From positions 2,558 through 32,722 of the forward strand of contig DDFD01000017.1 of NCBI GenBank assembly GCA_002337005.1: 30,165 nucleotides of DNA, in the 5' to 3' direction. The notes beneath the pieces were generated by a model. That model worked only from the letters and a program-made list of their open reading frames with translations, did no database searches and had not been told where the DNA came from. Source of the stretch: Flavobacteriales bacterium UBA1937. GTDB lineage: Bacteria > Bacteroidota > Bacteroidia > Flavobacteriales > Weeksellaceae. Both the position numbers and the translations under genes were made by a program. Positions 23,342 to 30,165 of this stretch are shown piece by piece. Positions within the stretch are counted from its first letter, which is position 1, and each line of letters opens with the position of its first letter.

Positions 23342-24967
23342 ATGTTAACAGTATCTAATTTATCATTACAATTCGGGAAGAGAATTTTATTTGAAGAGGT
23401 AAACATCATGTTTACCAAAGGTAATTGCTACGGAATTATCGGTGCAAATGGTGCAGGAAAATCTACTTTTCTTAAAATATTAACAGGAAAACAAGAGCCT
23501 ACCACAGGACATGTTTCCTTAGAACCAGGTAAGAGAATGTCTGTACTAGAGCAAGATCACTTTGCCTATGACAACTTCACCGTTCTAGAAACCGTACTAA
23601 GAGGAAATAAAAAACTATATGAGATAAAAGAAGAAATGGATGCGCTCTATGCTAAGCCAGATTTTTCTGATGAAGATGGTATAAAAGCTGGTGAACTTGG
23701 CGTAATTTATGACGAAATGGGTGGCTGGAATGCAGAATCTGATGCGCAAACAATGCTATCTAATGTAGGAATAAAAGACGAAATGCACTGGCAAATGATG
23801 GGTGAGCTAGAAAATAAAGACAAAGTAAAAGTCTTATTAGCACAAGCATTATTTGGAAACCCAGATGTTTTAATTCTTGACGAGCCTACCAATGACTTAG
23901 ACATTGATACTATTTCTTGGTTAGAAGATTTCTTAGCAGATTACGAAAACACTGTTATTGTGGTATCTCACGACCGTCACTTCTTAGACACTGTTTGTAC
24001 ACACATTGGTGATTTAGACTACTCAAAATTAAATCTTTATACTGGTAATTATTCTTTCTGGTATCAAGCATCTCAATTAGCAACCAGACAGCGCCAACAA
24101 GCAAATAAAAAAGCGGAGGAAAAGAAAAAAGAACTACAAGATTTCATTGCTAGATTTAGTTCAAACGTTGCTAAGGCTAAACAAGCAACCGCTAGAAAGA
24201 AAATGATTGATAAACTAAATATAGACGATATAAAGCCTACTTCTAGAAGGTATCCTGCAATCATTTTCGAGATGGAAAGAGAAGCGGGAGACCAAATCTT
24301 AGAAGTAAAAGATTTAGAAAAAACCAAAGATGGTGAATTGCTTTTCTCTAATTTAGACTTCAAACTTAAGAAAGGAGATAAGGTAGCCATCATTTCTAAA
24401 AACTCTTTGGCTATTTCAGAATTTTTCCAAATTCTTTCCGGAAGTTCTGCCGCAGACAAAGGAGAATTTAATTGGGGAGTTACTACCAATCAGTCTTATA
24501 TGCCATTAGATAATACAGAATTCTTCCAAGATAAAAGTTTAAATTTAGTAGATTGGTTAAGACAGTTTACTAAAAATGACGAAGAAAGACATGAGGAATT
24601 TATGCGTGGTTTCTTAGGCAGAATGCTTTTCTCAGGAGACGAAGCGCTTAAATCTTGCACCGTGCTATCTGGTGGTGAAAAAATGAGATGTATGTTCTCT
24701 AGAATGATGTTACAAAAAGCGAACATCCTTCTTCTAGATGAACCAACCAACCACTTAGACCTAGAAAGCATTACTACTCTTAACAACTCATTATCAAATT
24801 TCAAAGGCAATATTTTGTTGGCATCTCATGACCACGAAATGCTACAAACTGTTTGTAACAGAATCATAGAACTTACTCCAAAAGGTGCTATTGACAGAGA
24901 TATGACTTATGACGAATATCTGGAAGATAAAAAAATAAAAGAATTACAACAACAAATGTATTCTTAA
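23342..24967 (+). CDS. ABC-F family ATP-binding protein with one degenerate ATP site
   Basis: ABC-F proteins have two fused ATPase domains and no membrane part; they act on ribosomes. This 541-residue protein has domain 1 with Walker A GANGAGKST (34-42) and Walker B LILDEPTNDLD (E181), a linker (about 240-300) rich in Lys, Gln and Glu, and domain 2 with signature LSGGEK (442-447) and Walker B LLLDEPTNHLD (E467). Domain 2's Walker A reads ISKNSLAIS (351-359), with Ile where the Lys should be, and domain 1's signature is LENKD (157-161 region) instead of LSGGE. Both changes fall in the same composite site, so one ATP site looks intact and the other dead. The overall order resembles the YbiT/EttA branch; antibiotic resistance is not implied. 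It ends at a period-7 repeat and a terminator. Confidence 0.95.
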   Translation: MLTVSNLSLQFGKRILFEEVNIMFTKGNCYGIIGANGAGKSTFLKILTGKQEPTTGHVSLEPGKRMSVLEQDHFAYDNFTVLETVLRGNKKLYEIKEEMDALYAKPDFSDEDGIKAGELGVIYDEMGGWNAESDAQTMLSNVGIKDEMHWQMMGELENKDKVKVLLAQALFGNPDVLILDEPTNDLDIDTISWLEDFLADYENTVIVVSHDRHFLDTVCTHIGDLDYSKLNLYTGNYSFWYQASQLATRQRQQANKKAEEKKKELQDFIARFSSNVAKAKQATARKKMIDKLNIDDIKPTSRRYPAIIFEMEREAGDQILEVKDLEKTKDGELLFSNLDFKLKKGDKVAIISKNSLAISEFFQILSGSSAADKGEFNWGVTTNQSYMPLDNTEFFQDKSLNLVDWLRQFTKNDEERHEEFMRGFLGRMLFSGDEALKSCTVLSGGEKMRCMFSRMMLQKANILLLDEPTNHLDLESITTLNNSLSNFKGNILLASHDHEMLQTVCNRIIELTPKGAIDRDMTYDEYLEDKKIKELQQQMYS

Positions 24968-24994
24968 GCTAGATATCGAAAGCTGGAAGTTAAA
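24967..24994 (+). repeat. Period-7 degenerate tandem repeat after the ABC-F gene
   Basis: The units AGCTAGA, TATCGAA, AGCTGGA, AGTTAAA follow each other in 7-bp phase, starting at the last base of the stop codon and ending just before the terminator. Confidence 0.65.
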
Positions 24995-24997
24995 AAC

Positions 24998-25028
24998 AAA
25001 ACCGTTCAATTTTTTTGAGCGGTTTTTT
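24998..25028 (+). terminator. Terminator of the ABC-F gene
   Basis: An imperfect stem (AAACCGTTCAA against TTGAGCGGTTT, with one G-U pair) around a T-rich loop is followed by a T-run. The next gene's promoter box begins directly after the T-run. Confidence 0.75.
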
Positions 25029-25030
25029 TG

Positions 25031-25038
25031 TACTTTTG
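25031..25038 (+). promoter_or_regulatory. -7 promoter element for the 210-residue membrane protein
   Basis: TACTTTTG matches TAnnTTTG, just 11 bp before the ATG at 25050. The leader would be about 5-7 nt. The terminator T-run overlaps the expected -33 region. Confidence 0.55.
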
Positions 25039-25049
25039 TCAAAAATATT

Positions 25050-25682
25050 ATGATTGAAGAACTCATCAAAAGATACAAAGATTATTCTGACCTTCAATTA
25101 ATAGAAGTTTATAAAAATAAAGAAAACTACACAGAAGAAGCAAGAAAAGCTCTTGAAATTGTTATTAATGAAAAAGGAGGATTATCACTGCTCCAAGAAA
25201 ATTATAACAAAGTTCATGAAATAGATGAAGAGAAAAGAAAAATAGAAGCACAGATTATCTTTTTAAAAAATAAAGGAAATAGTAAAGATAAAATCTTCAA
25301 TAGTTTAAAATCTGAAATAGTTTCTAAATCCGAAATCAATGAAATTCTTGAGGGAAAATTTAAAGAAATAGAAACTCACGAAAAAGACTTACAAATAAAA
25401 CCCAGAACTGTTATTGGCAGTATTTTAGGCGCTGCAATTGGTGGTACAATTGGCGGTATTTTGTGGGGCTTACAAATGATTTATTCTGCACATATTTTTT
25501 ATATTTTCGGGTTGGGTCTTGTAATGCTTTCTTATAGTGTAATAAAATTTTTTACAAAGCAAAGTAAAAGCAATATTGTAGTACTCTTTCTTACTATATT
25601 ATCTGTAATATACGCATTGGTTCTTGGTTTCTTTTTATACGGGATTTTTGGATATAGAGGAGTTAATCCTCTTATAAATTAA
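25050..25682 (+). CDS. Hypothetical membrane protein (210 aa)
   Basis: No family is recognised with confidence. The first ~115 residues are charged and helical (YTEEARKALEIVINEKGG; KSEINEILEGKFKEIE). A Gly-rich membrane segment follows (about 121-140, GSILGAAIGGTIGGILWG), then two more (about 146-166 and 174-196), and a short tail. The EA(R/L)xALxxIxxEKG pattern near 28-44 is seen in other short Bacteroidota membrane proteins of unknown function. It is preceded by its own promoter and followed by a 60-bp gap with the recJ promoter, so it is probably monocistronic. Confidence 0.72.
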   Translation: MIEELIKRYKDYSDLQLIEVYKNKENYTEEARKALEIVINEKGGLSLLQENYNKVHEIDEEKRKIEAQIIFLKNKGNSKDKIFNSLKSEIVSKSEINEILEGKFKEIETHEKDLQIKPRTVIGSILGAAIGGTIGGILWGLQMIYSAHIFYIFGLGLVMLSYSVIKFFTKQSKSNIVVLFLTILSVIYALVLGFFLYGIFGYRGVNPLIN

Positions 25683-25729
25683 ATAATTATCACAAAAAAA
25701 TCTCTATCTTTTTAGCCACAAATTTTCAC

Positions 25730-25737
25730 TAACTTTG
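25730..25737 (+). promoter_or_regulatory. -7 promoter element of recJ, at the start codon
   Basis: TAACTTTG matches TAnnTTTG and ends 5 bp before the recJ ATG (25743). Transcription would start at or within a few bases of the ATG, giving a nearly leaderless mRNA. A T-run at 25709-25712 lies 17 bp upstream in place of -33 TTTG. Confidence 0.55.
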
Positions 25738-25742
25738 CATTT

Positions 25743-27452
25743 ATGAGTTTAAAATGGATATACAAACTTGAACCAGACGAAGAAATTGTAGATAGTATAA
25801 GTTCTTCTATTGGCTTCGGAACTCTAGAGTCTAAAATATTGGTTTTAAGAGAAATTGATAATTATCAAAAAGCTAGAGAATTTTTCAAACCAAAATTAGA
25901 AGACATTCATAGTCCTTTTCTAATGGCTGATATGCAAAAAGCGGTAGAACGTATAGCCTCTGCTATAGAAAATGGAGAAAAAATCTTAGTTTACGGAGAT
26001 TATGATGTAGATGGTACTACTGCGGTAGCTCTTATGTACCTTTACCTTTCTAAAATTGTTAGCAAAAAATATCTTGATTTTTACATCCCTGATAGAAACT
26101 TAGAAGGATACGGAATTTCTGATGAAGGCATAAACTACGCCAAGGAAAACAATTACAGCCTTATCATTGCGCTAGACTGTGGCATAAAAGCCATTGATAA
26201 GATAGATTACGCCAATTCTCTTGGTATAGATTTCATCATTTGTGATCACCATTTACCTGGTGATGAATTGCCAAAAGCTTGTGCGGTCTTAGACCCTAAA
26301 AGAAATGATTGCAGATATCCTTACAAAGAGCTTTCTGGCTGCGGGGTTGGTTTTAAACTATGTCAAGGACTTAATACAATATATAAAATTCCAGAAAGTG
26401 AATTATTTGATTTAACAGATTTGCTTGCTATTTCTATTGCAGCTGATATTGTTGCGATGACTGGCGAGAATAGAGTTTTGGCAAAACTAGGTCTTAAAAC
26501 GTTAAGAAAAACTAGGAATTTAGGATTGAGACTTCTCATTCCTCAAGAAAAAATTTCTACGTTTGACATCTCCAATATTGTTTTCGAGATTGCCCCTAAG
26601 ATTAATGCGGCTGGTAGAATCTCTCACGGTAAAGCTGCTGTAAAACTAATGATTTCTGAGAATCTGAAACAAGCACATCAAATTGTAGGAGATATACTAG
26701 ACCTTAATGATTCTAGAAGAGAGTTAGATGCCAATATCACCATCTCTGCTACCAACCAGGTAATAGAAACCAATCAAGAAAAAAATTGTTCTACCATCGT
26801 TTATCATCCAGAATGGAACAAAGGTGTAATAGGCATTGTAGCATCTAGACTTACCGAAGTTTACTATAAACCTACCCTAGTTTTCACCGATGGGAACAAT
26901 GGCGAAATGGTAGCTTCTGCCAGAAGTGTCTCAGATTTTGATGTGTATGAAGCACTAGATCTTTGTAGTGAATATTTCTTGAAATTTGGTGGTCATCAAG
27001 CAGCTGCTGGGCTTTCTATGGAAAAAGATAAATTCGAGGATTTTAAAATTAAATTTGAAAAAATAGTTTCAGAAAAAATTCAGGAACATCAGAAAGTACC
27101 TTCTATAAGCATAGATACTACCATTGAAATAGAAGACCTTAATCGTGATTTTTTTAATTTTCATAGAAAATTAGCTCCTTTTGGTCCGCACAATATGAAA
27201 CCTGTTTTAGAATTAAAAAATCAAAAAGTTTCTGGTTATGTAAAAACAATGGGCAAAGATGGTGGGCATTTAAAGTTCTACATTCATCAGCCAGTTTCGG
27301 GCAGAAATATAGAGTGTATCGGTTTCAAATTAGGTGATTATATGGAAGATTTTAAAACCAAATCTTTCGACCTGGCTTTTACCGTAGAAGAAAACCACTG
27401 GAAAGGAAATGTAACGTATTATTTGAATATTCGTGATGTGAAATTTCATTAG
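25743..27452 (+). CDS. recJ: Single-stranded-DNA-specific 5'-3' exonuclease RecJ
   Basis: RecJ degrades single-stranded DNA 5' to 3' in recombination and mismatch repair. The 569-residue length fits the family. The N-terminus MSLKWIYKLEPDEE is the usual Bacteroidota start. DHH phosphoesterase motifs are VYGDYDVDGTTA (DYDVDG 86-91), ALDCGIKA (D145), ICDHHLPGDELP (DHH 168-170) and SGCGVGFKL (198-206). The DHHA1 domain contains FGGHQAAAGLSM (GGH from 416). An OB-fold-like C-terminus (about 445-569) completes it. These acidic residues and histidines bind two manganese ions. recJ begins next to a near-leaderless promoter, and is followed by a period-7 spacer and nadD, so nadD may share its transcript. 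Confidence 0.97.
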   Translation: MSLKWIYKLEPDEEIVDSISSSIGFGTLESKILVLREIDNYQKAREFFKPKLEDIHSPFLMADMQKAVERIASAIENGEKILVYGDYDVDGTTAVALMYLYLSKIVSKKYLDFYIPDRNLEGYGISDEGINYAKENNYSLIIALDCGIKAIDKIDYANSLGIDFIICDHHLPGDELPKACAVLDPKRNDCRYPYKELSGCGVGFKLCQGLNTIYKIPESELFDLTDLLAISIAADIVAMTGENRVLAKLGLKTLRKTRNLGLRLLIPQEKISTFDISNIVFEIAPKINAAGRISHGKAAVKLMISENLKQAHQIVGDILDLNDSRRELDANITISATNQVIETNQEKNCSTIVYHPEWNKGVIGIVASRLTEVYYKPTLVFTDGNNGEMVASARSVSDFDVYEALDLCSEYFLKFGGHQAAAGLSMEKDKFEDFKIKFEKIVSEKIQEHQKVPSISIDTTIEIEDLNRDFFNFHRKLAPFGPHNMKPVLELKNQKVSGYVKTMGKDGGHLKFYIHQPVSGRNIECIGFKLGDYMEDFKTKSFDLAFTVEENHWKGNVTYYLNIRDVKFH

Positions 27453-27508
27453 AGATACGAGATACGTGTTACGAGGTAATAACTTGGAATTCAAAACTCG
27501 AACTTATA
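27453..27508 (+). repeat. Period-7 degenerate tandem repeat between recJ and nadD
   Basis: Starting at the first base after the recJ stop, the units AGATACG, AGATACG, TGTTACG, AGGTAAT, AACTTGG, AATTCAA, AACTCGA run in 7-bp phase and decay towards the nadD start. The first two units are identical. Confidence 0.8.
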
Positions 27509-27512
27509 ATTT

Positions 27513-28097
27513 ATGAAAAAAATCGGACTATTTTTCGGTTCTTTCAATCCCATACATATTGGGCATTTGATTTTGGCAAACTACATTTTAGAAAACTCTG
27601 ATATGGAAGAGCTTTGGTTGGTAGTGTCTCCACAAAATCCTTTTAAAGACAAAAAATCTCTTTTGAGTGACCACAACAGGCTAGATATGGTGCAATTGGC
27701 GGTAAAAAACTACCCTAAAATGCGTGCCTCTAATATAGAATTTTCTTTGCCAAAACCTAGTTATACGATAGATACACTTACTTATCTCAAAGAAAAATAT
27801 CCTGATTATTCCTTCGCATTGATTATGGGAGAAGACAACCTAGAAAGTTTGCCCAAGTGGAAGAATTCTGAAAAATTGATTTCAGACTATCAAATTATTG
27901 TTTATCCTAGAACCTTTGAAGGAGAAAAAAAAGACAGTGAATACCTAAAACATCAAAATATCCATCAAATAAATGCTCCAGTTATAGAACTTTCCGCCAC
28001 TGAAATCCGAAATATGATTAAAGAAGGTAAAAATGTAAGACCTATGCTTCCGCCAGAAGTCTTTGAATATTTAGATGGGAGCAGTTTTTATAAATAA
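27513..28097 (+). CDS. nadD: Nicotinate-nucleotide adenylyltransferase
   Basis: NadD adenylates nicotinate mononucleotide with ATP to make deamido-NAD, a step of NAD synthesis. The 194-residue length is normal. The N-terminal GLFFGSFNPIHIGHLILANY carries the (H/T)xGH nucleotidyltransferase motif (HIGH, 15-18), and the C-terminal LSATEIRNMIKEGKNVRPML is the ISxTxxR-type motif that binds ATP phosphates. The IMGEDNLESLPKW segment is characteristic of NadD rather than of NadM or PPAT. It follows recJ by 60 bp of repeat sequence with no clear promoter box. Confidence 0.96.
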   Translation: MKKIGLFFGSFNPIHIGHLILANYILENSDMEELWLVVSPQNPFKDKKSLLSDHNRLDMVQLAVKNYPKMRASNIEFSLPKPSYTIDTLTYLKEKYPDYSFALIMGEDNLESLPKWKNSEKLISDYQIIVYPRTFEGEKKDSEYLKHQNIHQINAPVIELSATEIRNMIKEGKNVRPMLPPEVFEYLDGSSFYK

Positions 28098-28118
28098 GTT
28101 GGGAGATGGATGATAGTC
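28098..28118 (+). repeat. Period-7 tandem repeat remnant after nadD
   Basis: GTTGGGA, GATGGAT, GATAGTC follow the stop codon in 7-bp phase. It is short and degenerate, but placed like the other arrays. Confidence 0.5.
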
Positions 28119-28156
28119 AAAACACTTTATTTGTTTTTTTAAGAGTCTGAATTTTC

Positions 28157-28528
28157 ATGAAAGAATATAAAATTTTTCTTGATGACATTTTAATTGGAAC
28201 TACAAATTTTGAATTTGCAGACGTTCCTATGGGAGTTGTTTTTGGTAAAGTAAGTTTTATTGATATTAAAAATTTATATAAATTTTTCAAAGAATATTGT
28301 GACAAAAACGGAATTGATTACCATTTAAATAATGAAGAAAAATATATCCAAACTTTTGATTTAAAGCAAATAAAAATCAAAAGTAAAGATTCTGATTTTA
28401 TTAAAAATGGTGCCTCTTTTTGTGGTTGTGATGAAGATTTTCAAATTGAAATGTACAATATTTCTTCTGAAATTATGAAATCTGAATTTTCGCATCATTA
28501 CTATAATTGTTATGGAGAAGCAGATTAA
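28157..28528 (+). CDS. Hypothetical protein (123 aa)
   Basis: No family is recognised. The protein is soluble, with no signal peptide or membrane segment. It opens MKEYKIFLDDILIGTTNFEF and continues ADVPMGVVFGKVSF, a beta-rich start. Its C-terminal half holds FCGCDEDFQIEMYNISSEIM and ends with HHYYNCYGEAD, giving three cysteines with neighbouring histidines. Size, acidity and beta content resemble polymorphic-toxin immunity proteins, but no toxin gene is next to it, so this is only a guess. It is AT-rich, like the orphan genes at 12772-13701. It has its own ATG after a 59-bp gap and may be a transferred accessory gene. Confidence 0.62.
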   Translation: MKEYKIFLDDILIGTTNFEFADVPMGVVFGKVSFIDIKNLYKFFKEYCDKNGIDYHLNNEEKYIQTFDLKQIKIKSKDSDFIKNGASFCGCDEDFQIEMYNISSEIMKSEFSHHYYNCYGEAD

Positions 28529-28533
28529 ATCTT

Positions 28534-28541
28534 TATTTTTG
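28534..28541 (+). promoter_or_regulatory. -7 promoter element for the DUF3817 gene
   Basis: TATTTTTG matches TAnnTTTG, 36 bp before the ATG at 28578 and just after the preceding stop codon. It is directly followed by a period-7 repeat forming most of the leader. Confidence 0.5.
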
Positions 28542-28576
28542 TAACTCTTAAGCCCGAATCTTATAACTCGTAACTC
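28542..28576 (+). repeat. Period-7 degenerate tandem repeat upstream of the DUF3817 gene
   Basis: The units read TAACTCT, TAAGCCC, GAATCTT, then, after a 1-bp shift, TAACTCG, TAACTCA, ending at the ATG at 28578. With the upstream box it would make a repeat-built leader. Confidence 0.7.
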
Positions 28577-28577
28577 A

Positions 28578-28916
28578 ATGAACTTCATAGAAAAATTTTT
28601 CTCAAAATATCCCCAAGAAAAACTCACAAAATGGTTTCATCAGGCTTGTATTGCCGAAGCAATCTCTTGGTTGCTTTTATTCTCTGCAATGGTGTGGATT
28701 CGGGAAGATAAAGACGGGATTTTACCTATTGTTTACATCAGCATAATGGGAAGTCTGCATGGTCTGTTTTTTACACTATACTTGCTTTTGGCAATTCCTG
28801 CCAGAAAAATTTATACGTGGGATGACGAAGATTCTATTTTTGCACTTTTAGCTGCATTTTTTCCGTTGGCTACCATTTGGATTGAAAAAAAATTGGCGAG
28901 ATTTGATAGAGAATAG
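28578..28916 (+). CDS. DUF3817 domain-containing membrane protein
   Basis: This 112-residue inner-membrane protein has three hydrophobic segments (about 25-43, 48-72, 85-103). Recognisable DUF3817 sequence includes QACIAEAISWLLLFSAMVW and MGSLHGLFFTLYLLLA, with a conserved Glu in the first and Gly-x-x-His-Gly in the second. The function of the family is unknown. The LATIWIEKKLARFDRE C-terminus is the usual ending. A hairpin overlaps the stop of the convergent neighbour. Confidence 0.85.
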   Translation: MNFIEKFFSKYPQEKLTKWFHQACIAEAISWLLLFSAMVWIREDKDGILPIVYISIMGSLHGLFFTLYLLLAIPARKIYTWDDEDSIFALLAAFFPLATIWIEKKLARFDRE

Positions 28917-28918
28917 AC

Positions 28919-28944
28919 AATCTTATTCTATTGATAATAAGATT
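28919..28944. terminator. Weak hairpin between convergent genes
   Basis: AATCTTATT (28919-28927) pairs with AATAAGATT (28936-28944) around an 8-nt loop that holds the stop of the minus-strand gene. No T-tract follows on either strand, so terminator function is uncertain. Confidence 0.35.
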
Positions 28945-30163
28945 TCTGAAACCATCTATTCACAAAATTAAAACTTAGATTAATGCTGTTGTAATTTTCC
29001 TTAATCACCGCACTACTCATCCCTCTAATACCGTAGCTGTAACCCACATTAAGCATAAAGCCATTCTTAAAAGGAATTCCTAATCCTGCGGAAGCTTCTA
29101 TTTTATCAATTTTCACTGAACTGATTTTGTAATATCCGGTATCATAATTTATGCCGAATCGATAAGAAAACCCATCAGAAACAGAGGTGAAATTTCTCTT
29201 TTGTGGTAAAATTTCTAATCCTAATGCGTAAATATTTTGGTTATAATATTTTTCATAGGTAGAGCTATATTTTATCCCTTCCCAGTTCTTATTTTGAAAA
29301 TCTGCTGTAAATAAAAGTTTATTTTTATGTAGATAACTTACACCAATACCATATTCCTGAGGAAGATAAGTGTTTCCGATAGTGTATTTTATATCTCTCA
29401 CTGTTTCGCTATCAAGATTATGAGTTTCTTTGAGAGTTCCTGTTCCGGTGAGCTTTGTTTTTAAATCAAAAGTTCCACCTATTGATAAACTGCTTAAATT
29501 GTCTTTAAAGGATTTTTTATAAAAAAAACCAATTTGAGAACCAAAACCAGTATAGTATTCATTTTTCATAATCTTAACATCGGAAAGTGTAGAAGAACCT
29601 ATGGCTATATTTTCTGTTCTTGTTATACTTCCGAAGTTATTTCTAACCTTTAATCCTAATGAAAAATTTTTCAAAACTTTGTAAGAAGCACCTAATGCAA
29701 CATTTGCTATTCCTCCACTTCCTTCTAGATAAACAGGATATTCTATGCTAGAACCTTCTATTGGGGCTTTGGTCGTTATTTTATAATCTGAAGTAGATGT
29801 AGGTTGCAAACTTGCGGTAAAAAAAACCTTTGGAGAAATTCTAAAGCCCATTCCCAAGTTATTATAATTAGAAAGAAATCTCTTGTCTTTATTATCTCCA
29901 CTGGTAGTAGTGTTGTATTTTATAACTCCACCTACATCAAAAATCACTATTCCTGGAATAAAAGCTACATTAGTAGCGGGATTTTTAAAATTAATATTAC
30001 TTTCAGAATCTAGAGCAAGACCTGTACCTCCTAGAGAGAGATTTCTGGTGTTATCTACATTATCCATTATTCCTAATCCGAAATAAGAATAGGCAGAGGC
30101 GCTCTGTGATTTATATAAAAATGCAATGAGCAAAAAGCTCGCGGTTAATATTTTTTTATTCAT
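28928..30163 (-). CDS. Outer membrane beta-barrel protein (FadL/PorV-like)
   Basis: This 411-residue protein has a signal peptide (MNKKILTASFLLIAFLYKSQ) followed by SASAYSYFGLGIMD. That opening is typical of a Bacteroidota outer-membrane barrel family related to OmpP1/FadL/TodX transporters. A conserved early segment NLSLGGTGLALDSESNINFK precedes amphipathic strands, e.g. LGASYKVLKNFSLGLKVRNN and SFSYRFGINYDTGYYK-like alternation, to the C-terminus. It may import hydrophobic compounds or act as a T9SS-associated barrel, as for PorV; sequence alone cannot tell. The ATG lies 2 bp from the window edge, so the promoter is not visible. It converges on the DUF3817 gene. Confidence 0.8.
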   Translation of the reverse strand: MNKKILTASFLLIAFLYKSQSASAYSYFGLGIMDNVDNTRNLSLGGTGLALDSESNINFKNPATNVAFIPGIVIFDVGGVIKYNTTTSGDNKDKRFLSNYNNLGMGFRISPKVFFTASLQPTSTSDYKITTKAPIEGSSIEYPVYLEGSGGIANVALGASYKVLKNFSLGLKVRNNFGSITRTENIAIGSSTLSDVKIMKNEYYTGFGSQIGFFYKKSFKDNLSSLSIGGTFDLKTKLTGTGTLKETHNLDSETVRDIKYTIGNTYLPQEYGIGVSYLHKNKLLFTADFQNKNWEGIKYSSTYEKYYNQNIYALGLEILPQKRNFTSVSDGFSYRFGINYDTGYYKISSVKIDKIEASAGLGIPFKNGFMLNVGYSYGIRGMSSAVIKENYNSINLSFNFVNRWFQKSYYQ

Positions 30164-30165
30164 TT

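Noticed and set aside
24073..24810. Minus-strand ORFs of 138 and 104 codons within the ABC-F gene
   Set aside because: They are antisense to conserved ABC-F motifs, with a composition expected from the complement of the coding strand.
24967..28576. CRISPR array as an explanation for the short repeats
   Set aside because: Units are about 7 bp, degenerate, contiguous and without spacers, and no cas gene is present.

Overview
The window comes from an AT-rich member of the Bacteroidota, most likely class Flavobacteriia and probably near Weeksellaceae (Chryseobacterium/Cloacibacterium-like). This is inferred from the type IX secretion (T9SS) type B C-terminal domains, the Bacteroidota promoter signature TAnnTTTG placed just upstream of many starts, a P60/OprF-like OmpA with thrombospondin type 3 repeats, a PYxxFGxG-type outer-membrane barrel, and DUF4407, DUF4350 and DUF4129 proteins. 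No tRNA, rRNA, CRISPR array, integrase or complete insertion sequence was seen. Most of the window is chromosomal core.

Layout. (1) 1-5720: two tandem genes for large secreted T9SS type B proteins. The first is cut by the window edge. They share a 1020-bp direct repeat that is 98.5% identical and then diverge abruptly. (2) 5825-9805: guaB (IMP dehydrogenase) on the plus strand, converging on an OFA-type MFS transporter and a DUF4407 membrane/coiled-coil protein on the minus strand. (3) 9806-10342: a 537-bp gene-free stretch with strong palindromes. (4) 10343-15007, minus strand: an Omp85-family outer-membrane protein that appears to start at TTG, a short-chain dehydrogenase, two small orphan membrane proteins, and aroA. 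(5) 15063-19917: a conserved envelope-associated gene set (MoxR ATPase, DUF4350, DUF4129 and SpoIIM on the minus strand, RDD protein divergent from SpoIIM). The DUF58 partner usual for MoxR loci is absent next to MoxR. (6) 20058-23166: a small GNAT acetyltransferase, a YebC/PmpR protein, an OmpA-family protein and smpB. (7) 23342-28916, plus strand: an ABC-F ATPase with one degenerate ATP site, an orphan membrane protein, recJ, nadD, an orphan soluble protein and a DUF3817 membrane protein. (8) 28928-30163, minus strand: an outer-membrane beta-barrel protein.

Genes that plausibly work together are the MoxR-DUF4350-DUF4129-SpoIIM-RDD set, which looks like an AAA+ ATPase working with membrane proteins, and the tandem T9SS proteins, which look like a locus diversifying surface adhesins by recombination. 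Translation and housekeeping genes (smpB, ABC-F, YebC, recJ, nadD, guaB, aroA) make up the rest.

The least expected signal is non-coding. At least five spacers that follow stop codons are built from degenerate tandem repeats with a 7-bp period, each with a different unit sequence. One of them abuts the TTG-started Omp85 gene. Other points worth checking are the repeat-mediated chimera potential of the T9SS pair, a nearly leaderless recJ promoter, and a Phe at the position equivalent to Pro101 of E. coli AroA.
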